The notes under the pieces: generated by a model | Told to the model about the DNA's origin: nothing | Databases searched by the model: none | What the model saw: the letters and a program-made list of their open reading frames with translations, nothing else | Assembly: GCF_003122365.1 (NCBI RefSeq) | Contig: NZ_CP029254.1 | Coordinates: 5,520,001 to 5,584,000, forward strand | Source of the DNA: Streptomyces spongiicola | GTDB lineage: Bacteria > Actinomycetota > Actinomycetes > Streptomycetales > Streptomycetaceae | DNA: 64,000 nucleotides | Direction: 5' to 3' | Shown here: in pieces, positions 49,964 to 58,637 of the stretch | Numbering within the stretch: the first letter of the stretch is position 1 | How the letters are laid out: each line of letters starts with the position of its first letter | Translations under genes and position numbers: made by a program

Positions 49964-52096
49964 ATGAGTGCAGAGGCCGCCAACCCTGGTGCCGCCGGCC
50001 GCCGACGCGTCCGTCCCAGACTCGACCTCCGCAGACTGGGCAGAGCCGCGCTGCTCGGTCCCGCGGCACGGGGCCGGGTCCCGGACGCCATCGGGCATGT
50101 CGCCGAGGCGCATCGCGCCCACCACCCCGCCGCCGACCTGGCGATCCTGCACAGGGCGTACCTCCTCGCCGAGTCCTCGCACCGAGGGCAGTTCCGCAAG
50201 AGCGGGGAGCCTTACATCACGCATCCGCTCGCGGTGACCCTCATCCTCGCCGAACTCGGCGCGGAGACGACGACCTTGACCGCCTCGCTCCTCCACGACA
50301 CCGTCGAGGACACCGATGTGACCCTCACTCAGGTCCGGGAGGAGTTCGGTGAGGAGGTCTGCTACCTCGTCGACGGAGTGACCAAACTGGAGAAGGTCGA
50401 CTACGGCGCCGCCGCCGAGCCGGAGACCTTCCGGAAGATGCTCGTCGCCACCGGCAACGACGTCCGGGTCATGTCCATCAAGCTCGCGGACCGGCTGCAC
50501 AACATGCGCACTCTCGGCGTGATGCGCCCCGAGAAGCAGGAGCGTATCGCCAGGGTCACCCGCGACGTGCTGATCCCGCTCGCCGAGCGGCTCGGCGTCC
50601 AGGCGCTCAAGACCGAGCTGGAGGACCTCGTCTTCGCGATCCTGCACCCCGAGGAGTACGAGCGCACCCGCGCCCTCATCGCGGAGAACGGCGACGCGGT
50701 CGACGCCCTGGCCGCCGTCGCCGGCAAGGTCAGGGCCGTCCTGCGGGACGCGGGCATCCACGCCGAAGTCCTGCTCCGGCCGCGGCACTTCGTGTCCGTG
50801 CACCGGGTACGGCTCAAGCGCGGCGACCTGTCCGGCACGGACTTCGGCCGCCTGCTGGTGCTGGTCGGCGAGGACGCCGACTGCTACGCGGTCCTCGGCG
50901 AACTGCACACCTGCTTCACGCCGTTGATCTCCGAGTTCAAGGACTTCATCGCCGCCCCCAAGTTCAACCTGTACCAGTCGCTGCACACTGCGGTCGCGGG
51001 CACGGACGGCGCGGTGGCCGAAGTCCTCATCCGCACCCACCAGATGCACCGCGTCGCCGAGGCCGGCGTCGTCGCCCTCGGCAACCCGTACACGGCGGAC
51101 ACCGCGGAGGGCGCCGGTTCCCCCGGGGGGGCCGAGCCCTCCGGCGGGGCCGAGGGCGAGCGCGCGGACCCCACCAGGCCCGGCTGGCTGTCCCGGCTCC
51201 TGGACTGGCAGTCGTCCACCCCCGACACCGACACCTTCTGGACCTCGCTCCGGGCGGACCTGGCCGAGGACCGCGAGATCACCGTCTTCCGCGCGGACGG
51301 CGGTACCCTCGGGCTGCCCGCCGGAGCGAGCTGTGTGGACGCCGCCTACGCGCAGCACGGCGAAGCGGCGCACGCCTGTGTCGGGGCCCGGGTCAACGGC
51401 CGGCTCGCCGCGCTCGCCACCCGGCTGGGCGACGGCGACACGGTCGAGCCGCTGCTCGCCCAGGACGCGGCCTCCGGCCCCTCACCGGACTGGCTCCAGC
51501 ACGCCCGTACTCCCGCGGCCCGGATCGCGATCACCGGATGGCTCGCCGAGCACCCCGAGGCCGCCAAGCCCCAGGACGCCGCGCCCCGTGCGGCTGCCTC
51601 CGGCCCTGCGGCGGCCCCCGGAGGCCGCCGCCGGGCCGGAGCGAACGCCGTGGCCGAGGTGCCCGGACTGCCGGGCGCCCCCGTCCGCCTCGCCGGTTGC
51701 TGCACCCCGGTGCCGCCCGACGCGGTGACGGGGTTCCCGGTCCGCGGTGGCGCGGTCACCGTGCACCGCGGCGAGTGCCCGGGCGTGTCCCGGATGCGCG
51801 CCATGGGGCGGCAGCCCGTCGAGGTGCGCTGGGGTCGGGCGGCGGAGTGCCGGGTGACGCTGGTCGCCGAGGCCTTCGGCCGGCCCCGCCTCCTCGCCGA
51901 CCTCACCGAGACCATTGCGACGGCGGGGGCGGCGGTCGTCTCCGCCACCGTCGAACCGCCGAGCGAGCAACGGGTACGCCACACCTACACCCTCCAGCTC
52001 CAGGACGCCGCCGGACTTCCCTCGCTGATGCGGGCGATGCGCGAGGTCGCGGGGGTGTACGACGTGAGCCGCGCACGGCATCCGGCCGCCCCCTGA
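49964..52096 (+). CDS. rshA: RelA/SpoT homologue, RshA-like, with divergent synthetase domain
   Basis: 710 aa with the full long-RSH layout. HD hydrolase domain with His87, His111-Asp112 (LLHDTVEDTD) and Asp176 (KLADRLHNMR) intact. Synthetase domain (about 250-370) keeps Asp293, Glu353 and FKDFIAAPKFNLYQSLHT, but is altered elsewhere: KHYYSIYxK is RHFVSVHRV and the usual Asp-x4-Arg is DFGRLL. TGS (about 445-505), the Cys-rich motif LAGCCTPVPPD and ACT follow. GGAGG precedes the ATG. This matches the second rel gene of S. coelicolor (rshA). Hydrolase activity is likely; the level of ppGpp synthesis is uncertain. Confidence 0.88.
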   Translation: MSAEAANPGAAGRRRVRPRLDLRRLGRAALLGPAARGRVPDAIGHVAEAHRAHHPAADLAILHRAYLLAESSHRGQFRKSGEPYITHPLAVTLILAELGAETTTLTASLLHDTVEDTDVTLTQVREEFGEEVCYLVDGVTKLEKVDYGAAAEPETFRKMLVATGNDVRVMSIKLADRLHNMRTLGVMRPEKQERIARVTRDVLIPLAERLGVQALKTELEDLVFAILHPEEYERTRALIAENGDAVDALAAVAGKVRAVLRDAGIHAEVLLRPRHFVSVHRVRLKRGDLSGTDFGRLLVLVGEDADCYAVLGELHTCFTPLISEFKDFIAAPKFNLYQSLHTAVAGTDGAVAEVLIRTHQMHRVAEAGVVALGNPYTADTAEGAGSPGGAEPSGGAEGERADPTRPGWLSRLLDWQSSTPDTDTFWTSLRADLAEDREITVFRADGGTLGLPAGASCVDAAYAQHGEAAHACVGARVNGRLAALATRLGDGDTVEPLLAQDAASGPSPDWLQHARTPAARIAITGWLAEHPEAAKPQDAAPRAAASGPAAAPGGRRRAGANAVAEVPGLPGAPVRLAGCCTPVPPDAVTGFPVRGGAVTVHRGECPGVSRMRAMGRQPVEVRWGRAAECRVTLVAEAFGRPRLLADLTETIATAGAAVVSATVEPPSEQRVRHTYTLQLQDAAGLPSLMRAMREVAGVYDVSRARHPAAP

Positions 52097-52220
52097 GAGG
52101 TCGGCCCGGCCCTTCCGCGACCGGGCCCGGGCACCCCGCCCAGGCCCGTCTGACGCCGTTCGGGTGTGCGCGGAGCGAGCCGTCACGCTCCGCGTTCCCC
52201 GCGCTGGTAGCGGTGAGGGC

Positions 52221-53708
52221 ATGCGCCTCACCTCACGACCCCTGCGGGCCGCGTCGCTCGCCGCCGCCTCGGCCACGCTGGTCGCCGCCGTACTGCCCGG
52301 TCCGGAACCACTGGGTATCGGGGATCCGCTGTTCCCGTACCTGGGCAACCCCGGCTACGACGTCCTCACCTACGACATCGCCCTCACCTACCGGGGCGCC
52401 GACGGCAGGCCACTGGACGCCGTCACGAAGATCGACGCACGGGCCACCCGGCACCTGGAGCGGATCAACCTCGACTTCACCAGCGGAACCGTGAAGGCGG
52501 TGGAGGTGAACGGCGGTGGCGCCGGCTTCACCACCGCCGGCGAGGACCTGGTGATCACCCCGCGGCAGGCCGTGCACGCCGGCACCCCGCTCACCATCAC
52601 CGTCACCCACACCAGCGACCCCGCAGGTGGCGAGGCCGGCGGCTGGGTACGCACCGCCGACGGCCTGGCGATGGCCAACCAGGCCGACGCGGCCCACCGG
52701 GTCTTCCCCTGCAACGACCACCCCGCCGACAAGGCGCACTTCACCTTCCGTATCACCGCTCCCGCGGGGCTGACCGCAGTGGCCAACGGCCTCCCGGTCC
52801 CCGCCGCCGGTGACCGCGGCGCCCCCTCCGCCGACAGGACCTGGGTGTACCGCACCCGGCATCCCATGGCGACCGAGCTGGCCCAGGTCAGCATCGGCAG
52901 GTCCGCCGTGGTCCACCGCGAGGGCCCGCACGGCCTGCCGCTGCGGGACGTCGTCCCCGCCGCGCAGGCGGCGCGGCTCGAGCCCTGGCTCGAGAAGACG
53001 CCCGCGCACATCACCTGGATGGAGAGCAAGGTCGGGCGCTACCCGCTCGAGACGTACGGCCTGCTGCTGGCCCAGGCCGAGACCGGCTTCGCGCTGGAGA
53101 CCCAGACGCTGTCGCTCTTCCCGGTGTCGATGTTCACCGGCGACCGGCACCCGAAGTGGTACGTCGAGTCCGTCATGGTGCACGAACTCGCCCACCAGTG
53201 GTTCGGCAACAGCGTCTCCCCCCGGACCTGGTCCGACCTCTGGCTCAACGAGGGACACGCCACCTGGTACGGCTCGCTGTACGCCGACGAGCACGCCGCG
53301 CAGCCGCTGGAGGCCCGGATGCGCGAGGCGTACGCGAAGTCCGACCGCTGGCGCGCCGCCGGCGGACCGCCCGCCGCCCCCGAACCCGCGGAGCCCGGCC
53401 GGCAGCTCGGGCTGTTCCGGCCGATCGTGTACGACGGCAGCGCCCTGGTCCTCTACGCGCTGCGACAGGAGATCGGGAGGGACGCGTTCGAAACGCTGGA
53501 GCGGGCCTGGGTCGCCGAGCACCGGGACGGCACGGCGACGACGGCCGACTTCACCGCACTGGCACAGCGGATCTCCGGCCGCGATCTGACCGGGTTCTTC
53601 AAGGACTGGCTGTACGGAGCGACGACCCCGGAGATGCCGGGGCACCCGGACTGGCGCAGCGAGCCCCCCTCGGACCGGAGGGACGCCGCCGCGGCAGCGG
53701 AGCACTGA
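52221..53708 (+). CDS. Secreted M1-family metallopeptidase (aminopeptidase N type)
   Basis: 495 aa. Signal peptide (MRLTSRPLRAASLAAASATL; cleavage near residue 25-32). N-terminal beta domain, then the catalytic domain with zinc motif HELAHQ (His321, Glu322, His325), third ligand Glu344 (NEGHATWY), and exopeptidase-type motif AETGFALETQTL where classical M1 enzymes have GxMEN. Lacks the large C-terminal helical domain of full PepN (about 850 aa), as in other secreted Streptomyces M1 enzymes. Probably cleaves N-terminal residues from peptides outside the cell. Confidence 0.9.
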   Translation: MRLTSRPLRAASLAAASATLVAAVLPGPEPLGIGDPLFPYLGNPGYDVLTYDIALTYRGADGRPLDAVTKIDARATRHLERINLDFTSGTVKAVEVNGGGAGFTTAGEDLVITPRQAVHAGTPLTITVTHTSDPAGGEAGGWVRTADGLAMANQADAAHRVFPCNDHPADKAHFTFRITAPAGLTAVANGLPVPAAGDRGAPSADRTWVYRTRHPMATELAQVSIGRSAVVHREGPHGLPLRDVVPAAQAARLEPWLEKTPAHITWMESKVGRYPLETYGLLLAQAETGFALETQTLSLFPVSMFTGDRHPKWYVESVMVHELAHQWFGNSVSPRTWSDLWLNEGHATWYGSLYADEHAAQPLEARMREAYAKSDRWRAAGGPPAAPEPAEPGRQLGLFRPIVYDGSALVLYALRQEIGRDAFETLERAWVAEHRDGTATTADFTALAQRISGRDLTGFFKDWLYGATTPEMPGHPDWRSEPPSDRRDAAAAAEH

Positions 53709-54021
53709 CCTCCGGCCGCTCCCGCCGGGGAGCACCGGCCTCCGGCCGCGCCGGGCTTCCGGCCCCGGCCCCGGGAGCCCGGTGCGGCGGAAACCGGGGT
53801 GACGGCCGCGGTGGCGCCGTGGGACCATCGACGGGTCGGCGCCGCCGCCGGGCCGGTCAGCCGGTCCGCCGGTCCGCCGAGCCGGGCAGGGGCCCGGACC
53901 GGCCCGTCCGCCCACCCGCGGCACACCGGGAATGTTCCCGGATCGTGACGCGTTGTGACAATCGTGGAAGCATGTCTCGTGCATGCGGTCCGCATCGGCT
54001 TCCCATCGACGTAAGGATCCA
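53709..54021. other. Spacer upstream of hflX
   Basis: 313 bp with no gene. The first half is 'ctccggccg' low-complexity sequence after the peptidase stop. The last 80 bp are less GC-rich and should hold the hflX promoter, but no pair of -35/-10 boxes stands out. Confidence 0.4.
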
Positions 54022-55512
54022 ATGACCTCCTCTTCATCCACTTCCCAGGACGCGCAGAGCTTCGCGGACACCACCCGCACCGAGAGCCTCCGGGCCGATG
54101 CCCTGATGGAAGAGGACGTCGCCTGGAGCCACGAGATCGACGGAGAGCGGGACGGCGATCAGTTCGACCGCTCCGACCGTGCCGCGCTGCGGCGCGTGGC
54201 GGGCCTCTCCACCGAGCTCGAGGACGTCACGGAGGTCGAGTACCGGCAGCTTCGCCTCGAGCGCGTCGTGCTCGTCGGCGTGTGGACCTCGGGGACCGTC
54301 CAGGACGCGGAGAACTCCCTCGCCGAGCTGGCCGCCCTCGCCGAAACGGCGGGTGCCCTCGTGCTCGACGGTGTGATCCAGCGCCGCGACAAGCCGGACC
54401 CGGCCACGTACATCGGCTCCGGAAAGGCGAACGAACTGCGCGACATCGTGCTCGAGAGCGGAGCCGACACCGTGGTCTGCGACGGTGAACTCAGCCCGGG
54501 CCAGCTGATCCACCTCGAGGACGTCGCCAAGGTCAAGGTGGTCGACCGGACCGCCCTGATCCTGGACATCTTCGCGCAGCACGCGAAGTCCCGGGAGGGC
54601 AAGGCGCAGGTGGCCCTGGCCCAGATGCAGTACATGCTTCCCCGGCTGCGCGGCTGGGGCCAGTCGCTGTCCCGGCAGATGGGCGGCGGCAGCGGCGGCA
54701 TGGCCACCCGCGGCCCCGGCGAGACCAAGATCGAGACGGACCGGCGGCGGATCCGCGAGAAGATGGCGAAGATGCGCCGGGAGATCGCGGAGATGAAGAC
54801 CGGCCGCGAGATCAAGCGGCAGGAGCGCAGGCGGCACCGGGTCCCCTCGGTGGCGATCGCCGGCTACACCAACGCAGGCAAGTCCTCGCTGCTCAACCGC
54901 CTCACCGGCGCGGGTGTCCTGGTGGAGAACGCGCTGTTCGCCACCCTGGACCCGACCGTGCGGCGGGCCGAGACACCGAGCGGCAGGCTCTACACGCTGG
55001 CGGACACCGTCGGCTTCGTCCGGCATCTGCCGCACCACCTCGTCGAGGCGTTCCGCTCCACGATGGAGGAGGTCGGCCAGTCCGATCTCATCCTGCACGT
55101 GGTCGACGGTTCGCACCCCGCACCGGAGGAGCAACTGGCCGCCGTGCGCGAGGTGATCCGGGACGTCGGAGCGGTGGACGTGCCCGAGATCGTCGTGGTC
55201 AACAAGGCGGACGCGGCCGATCCGCTGGTGCTGCAGCGCCTGCTGCGCATCGAGCGGCGCGCCGTCGCCGTCTCGGCCCGTACGGGCTCGGGGATCGACG
55301 AACTCCTCGGCATCATCGACGCGGAACTGCCCCGCCCGCAGGTCGAGATCGAGGCCCTGCTGCCCTACACGCAGGGAGCGCTGGTCTCGCGGGTCCACGC
55401 CGACGGTGAGGTGCTGTCGGAGGAGCACACCCCCGAGGGCACCCTGCTCAAGGCTCGGGTACACGAGGAACTCGCGGCCGCGCTGGGTCCGTACGTACCC
55501 GCGGCGCACTGA
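54022..55512 (+). CDS. hflX: Ribosome-associated GTPase HflX
   Basis: 496 aa. N-terminal HflX domain (to about 190), Gly-rich linker with GGGSGGMATRGPGETKIETDRR, coiled-coil, and G domain with P-loop GYTNAGKS (281-288), switch region DTVGFV and NKAD. HflX splits stalled 70S ribosomes and aids recovery from heat and antibiotic stress. ATG with AAGGA 6 nt upstream. A longer Asp/Glu/Ser-rich N-tail than in E. coli. Confidence 0.94.
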   Translation: MTSSSSTSQDAQSFADTTRTESLRADALMEEDVAWSHEIDGERDGDQFDRSDRAALRRVAGLSTELEDVTEVEYRQLRLERVVLVGVWTSGTVQDAENSLAELAALAETAGALVLDGVIQRRDKPDPATYIGSGKANELRDIVLESGADTVVCDGELSPGQLIHLEDVAKVKVVDRTALILDIFAQHAKSREGKAQVALAQMQYMLPRLRGWGQSLSRQMGGGSGGMATRGPGETKIETDRRRIREKMAKMRREIAEMKTGREIKRQERRRHRVPSVAIAGYTNAGKSSLLNRLTGAGVLVENALFATLDPTVRRAETPSGRLYTLADTVGFVRHLPHHLVEAFRSTMEEVGQSDLILHVVDGSHPAPEEQLAAVREVIRDVGAVDVPEIVVVNKADAADPLVLQRLLRIERRAVAVSARTGSGIDELLGIIDAELPRPQVEIEALLPYTQGALVSRVHADGEVLSEEHTPEGTLLKARVHEELAAALGPYVPAAH

Positions 55513-55606
55513 GCCCACCGCGGTCCGCACCGGGCGACCGCGACACGAAGGCCGGGACCGCCTCTCGAGGCGGGGTGCCGCGACAGCCGGCAGAACCCCG
55601 GGACAA

Positions 55607-55644
55607 GCCCGAGCCCTTCCAAGCGCTGAGGGAAGGGCCCGGGC
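55607..55644. terminator. Bidirectional terminator between hflX and the protease gene
   Basis: A 14-bp stem with one mismatch (GCCCGAGCCCTTCC / GGAAGGGCCCGGGC, 10-nt loop) lies between convergent stops, 26 nt from the protease stop codon. Confidence 0.82.
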
Positions 55645-55670
55645 GTGTTCCGTCCGGGCCCGCGGCGGGG

Positions 55671-56888
55671 CTACCGGCCCGCGAACCTGGCGCTGACGGC
55701 TTCGTAGACGGCCTCGGCCTCCTCACCCAGACGCGGTCCGGCGAGCCAGCCCGCCGTCGCCGGGCCTATCGAGGTGTTGGAGACCAGCGCGGGCCTGCCG
55801 TCCCTGCCCGCCGCGACCCAGCCGCCACCGGACGAACCACCGGTCATGGTGCAGCCGATGCGGTACATCGTCGGCTCCTCCGCCCTCAGCGTCAGCCGGC
55901 CCGGCCGGTCCTCGCACTGGAACATCCGCTCGCCGTCGAACGGCGGCGACGCCGGGAAGCCGGTCGCCCTCATACTGGCGATGTCCGCCACGGCCGGAGC
56001 GTCGAAGTCGACCGGGAGTGCCGAACCGACCGTCTCCTCCAGGGACTTGCCGTCGCCGCCCTTCTCGGGCGTCACATGGATCACGGCGAAGTCGTACGGC
56101 GCGCCCCGGCCGCCCGTCGCCGCGCCCTGCGATATCCACTCCTCGGAGGTCCCCGCCCAGTCGCCCCACCAGACGCCGTAGGGGGCCATCTCCTCCCTCG
56201 AGTCGCCCTCGGTGGAGGTCTTGGCGCTGTCGTTGTAGGACGGCACGAAGGCGATGTTGCGGTACCAGCCGCCCTCCCCGCCCGCGTGGACGCAGTGCCC
56301 CGCGGTCCATACCAGGTTGGATTCTCCGGGGTTCGCCGGATCCTTCACCACGGTCGCGGAGCAGACCATCGAGCCCTTGGGGCCGTCGAAGAAGACCTTC
56401 CCGGCCTCGGGGGCGCTCCCGTGGTAGGGCGCGGCCACCGCCGCCGCCTCGACCGGCCGCGGCGCCGGGTCGGTGACACCCCCGTCACCGGGGACGTCCT
56501 CCTCCGCGACCCGCTTGTCGGGCTCCTCGGCCTCGCGCATCCGGTCCGGGTTCCAGAGGTCCTCGATGATGGGGTTGACGAAGTCCTTGGCCTCGCGGAG
56601 CCAGGTTTCCCTGTCCCAGTCCTTCCACTTCCCGTCGCGCCACTTGTCCAGGTCGATCCCGTGCTCCCGGAGCCGGTCCTTGAGGTCGTCCGGAATGGTG
56701 ATCTTCCCGTCGGCCGTGCCGCCCGCCGCCGCCGAGGCGCCCGGCCCGTCCACCGCGCCGTCCCCACCCGAGCCGCAGGCCGTTGCCGTCAGCGCGAGCG
56801 CGGCGGCCAGCGCGGCCGCCGCGAGCGCCGGTCTGCGAGCGGCGTTCCCCGCCCGGCGTGCCGCGAATATCGGGCGATTGGGTCGCAT
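55671..56888 (-). CDS. Trypsin-like serine protease, secreted lipoprotein
   Basis: 405 aa. Arg-rich N-region and hydrophobic core followed by TATAC at Cys38, a lipobox-like site. A Trp/Asp/Lys-rich helical region (about 65-125) precedes the protease domain. Triad: His198 (WTAGHC), Asp266 (YDFAVI) and Ser353 (TGGSSGGGW), with Cys pairs as in V8/trypsin-like enzymes. ATG 56888 is chosen because GGGGGGAT lies 7 nt upstream; ATG 56912 lacks one. Convergent with hflX and divergent from the NIS operon. Substrate unknown. Confidence 0.85.
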   Translation of the reverse strand: MRPNRPIFAARRAGNAARRPALAAAALAAALALTATACGSGGDGAVDGPGASAAAGGTADGKITIPDDLKDRLREHGIDLDKWRDGKWKDWDRETWLREAKDFVNPIIEDLWNPDRMREAEEPDKRVAEEDVPGDGGVTDPAPRPVEAAAVAAPYHGSAPEAGKVFFDGPKGSMVCSATVVKDPANPGESNLVWTAGHCVHAGGEGGWYRNIAFVPSYNDSAKTSTEGDSREEMAPYGVWWGDWAGTSEEWISQGAATGGRGAPYDFAVIHVTPEKGGDGKSLEETVGSALPVDFDAPAVADIASMRATGFPASPPFDGERMFQCEDRPGRLTLRAEEPTMYRIGCTMTGGSSGGGWVAAGRDGRPALVSNTSIGPATAGWLAGPRLGEEAEAVYEAVSARFAGR

Positions 56889-57187
56889 GTGGTGATCCCC
56901 CCGGGACTTCATCAGGTGTGCATACGGAACGGGACGGACCGCGCACAGCCCGGCGATGCCGCCGGTGCCGCGGTACGGCCCCCCACTATGCCGGTGCCGA
57001 CGGGGACGGCCGGCGGCAGGGCCGTGGTTCCCGGGCCCGAGGATCTTCCGGAACGACCGTGATCCGCCGCTTCCGGAGTCGTTGGTACGGACGGGGGACG
57101 CGGGTTCCGGCGTTCACCGCCGCGCCGGTGCCGGTAGACCGCCGTACCGGGGCGCGACACAACCGTGAGGTCGGAGGACGAACAACC
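56889..57187. other. Divergent spacer upstream of the NIS operon
   Basis: 299 bp between the protease and aminotransferase genes. CGGAGG lies 9 nt before the GTG at 57188. No palindrome resembling the Streptomyces iron box (TTAGGTTAGGCTAACCTAA type) or a Zur box was found by eye. No clear -35/-10 pair. Confidence 0.45.
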
Positions 57188-58609
57188 GTGGCCGTGACCG
57201 AACCCGCTCCGCCGGCACAGCCCGCCGCGTACGAAGGCATCCTGCGCCGCCAGTCGCTCCGCGAGTCGGCGGCGCGGACCTACGCCCGCTCGCTGCCCAT
57301 CGTCCCGGTGCGCGCCAGGGGGCTGACGATCGAGGGGGCGGACGGACGGCGCTATCTCGACTGCCTCTCGGGCGCCGGGACCCTCGCCCTCGGCCACAAC
57401 CACCCCGTGGTCCTGGAAGCGATCAAGAAGGTGCTCGCCTCCGGAGCGCCGCTGCACGTCCTCGATCTCGCCACCCCGGTCAAGGACGCCTTCACCACCG
57501 AGCTGTTCGCCACACTGCCGCGGCCACTCGCCGACGACGCCCGTATCCAGTTCTGCGGGCCGGCCGGCACGGACGCCGTCGAGGCCGCTCTCAAGCTGGT
57601 CCGCACCGCGACGGGCCGCACCGGGCTGCTGGCGTTCACCGGCGCCTACCACGGCATGACGGCCGGGGCGCTGGACGCCTCCGGGGGTGCCGCCGACGTC
57701 CGGGTGGCGCGGCTGCCCTACCCGCGGGACTACCGCTGCCCCTTCGGGGTCGGTGGCGAACGCGGTGCCGAACTCGCCGCCCGCTGGACCGAGAACCTGC
57801 TGGACGACCCCATGAGCGGTGTCCCCGCACCCGCCGGAATGATCCTCGAACCGGTGCAGGGCGAGGGCGGTGTCATCCCCGCCCCGGACGGCTGGCTGCG
57901 GCGGATGCGCGAGCTCACCGCGGCCCGTTCCATCCCGCTGATCGCCGACGAGGTGCAGACCGGGGTGGGCCGCACCGGAGCCTTCTGGGCGGTCGAGCAC
58001 AGCGGGGTCGTCCCCGATGTGATGGTGCTGTCCAAGGCCATCGGCGGCTCCCTTCCCCTCGCCGTGATCGTCTACCGTGCCGACCTGGACGTCTGGCGGC
58101 CCGGCGCCCACGCCGGCACCTTCCGGGGCAACCAGCTCGCCATGGCCGCCGGCGCGGCCACCCTGGCCTTCGTCCGGGAGAACCGGCTCGCGGAGCGGGC
58201 CGCCACCCTCGGCGCGCGCATGCTGAGGCGGCTCCAGGGCCTCGCCGCGGCCCACCGCCGCGTGGGCGACGTACGCGGCCGGGGGCTGATGATCGGCGTG
58301 GAGCTGGTCCAACCCGACATCGGCGTCCCGCAGGCCGGCGTCCCGCAGGCCGGCGTCCCGCAGGCCGGCGTCCCGCAGACCGGTGTTCCGCAGGCCGACC
58401 CCGTCCTGGCCGCCGCCGTACAGCGGGAGTGCCTGCGCCGCGGGCTCATCGTCGAACTCGGCGGACGCCACTCCGGGGTCGTCCGTCTGCTGCCTCCCCT
58501 CACGCTCACCGACGAACAGGCCGAGGCGGTCCTCGACCGCTTCGCCGACTCCCTGGAAGCGGCCGTGCGCGCACCGCACCGCCGCAACGACACCGGACCG
58601 TCTCTGTGA
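57188..58609 (+). CDS. Class III aminotransferase of the NIS operon (diaminobutyrate aminotransferase-like)
   Basis: 473 aa, PLP-dependent fold I. Catalytic Lys283 in VMVLSKAIGG, Asp in LIADEVQTGVGRTG, and the GPAGTDAVEAALK and GAYHGMT motifs are intact. It resembles L-2,4-diaminobutyrate:2-oxoglutarate aminotransferases (RhbA/EctB type) that start polyamine-siderophore routes. Five in-frame copies of a 15-bp unit insert GVPQAGVPQAGVPQA... at residues 379-403, in a loop of the small domain. First gene of a rightward operon; GTG start with CGGAGG upstream. Substrate inferred from family and context. Confidence 0.85.
   Translation: MAVTEPAPPAQPAAYEGILRRQSLRESAARTYARSLPIVPVRARGLTIEGADGRRYLDCLSGAGTLALGHNHPVVLEAIKKVLASGAPLHVLDLATPVKDAFTTELFATLPRPLADDARIQFCGPAGTDAVEAALKLVRTATGRTGLLAFTGAYHGMTAGALDASGGAADVRVARLPYPRDYRCPFGVGGERGAELAARWTENLLDDPMSGVPAPAGMILEPVQGEGGVIPAPDGWLRRMRELTAARSIPLIADEVQTGVGRTGAFWAVEHSGVVPDVMVLSKAIGGSLPLAVIVYRADLDVWRPGAHAGTFRGNQLAMAAGAATLAFVRENRLAERAATLGARMLRRLQGLAAAHRRVGDVRGRGLMIGVELVQPDIGVPQAGVPQAGVPQAGVPQTGVPQADPVLAAAVQRECLRRGLIVELGGRHSGVVRLLPPLTLTDEQAEAVLDRFADSLEAAVRAPHRRNDTGPSL
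58322..58396 (+). repeat. 15-bp tandem repeat inside the aminotransferase gene
   Basis: Five copies of 'ggcgtcccgcaggcc' (the last two with changes) in frame, coding GVPQA. Copy-number change would alter the protein by five-residue steps without shifting the frame. Confidence 0.95.
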
Positions 58610-58637
58610 TCCCGGACCACACCACAAGGAAGTCCCC

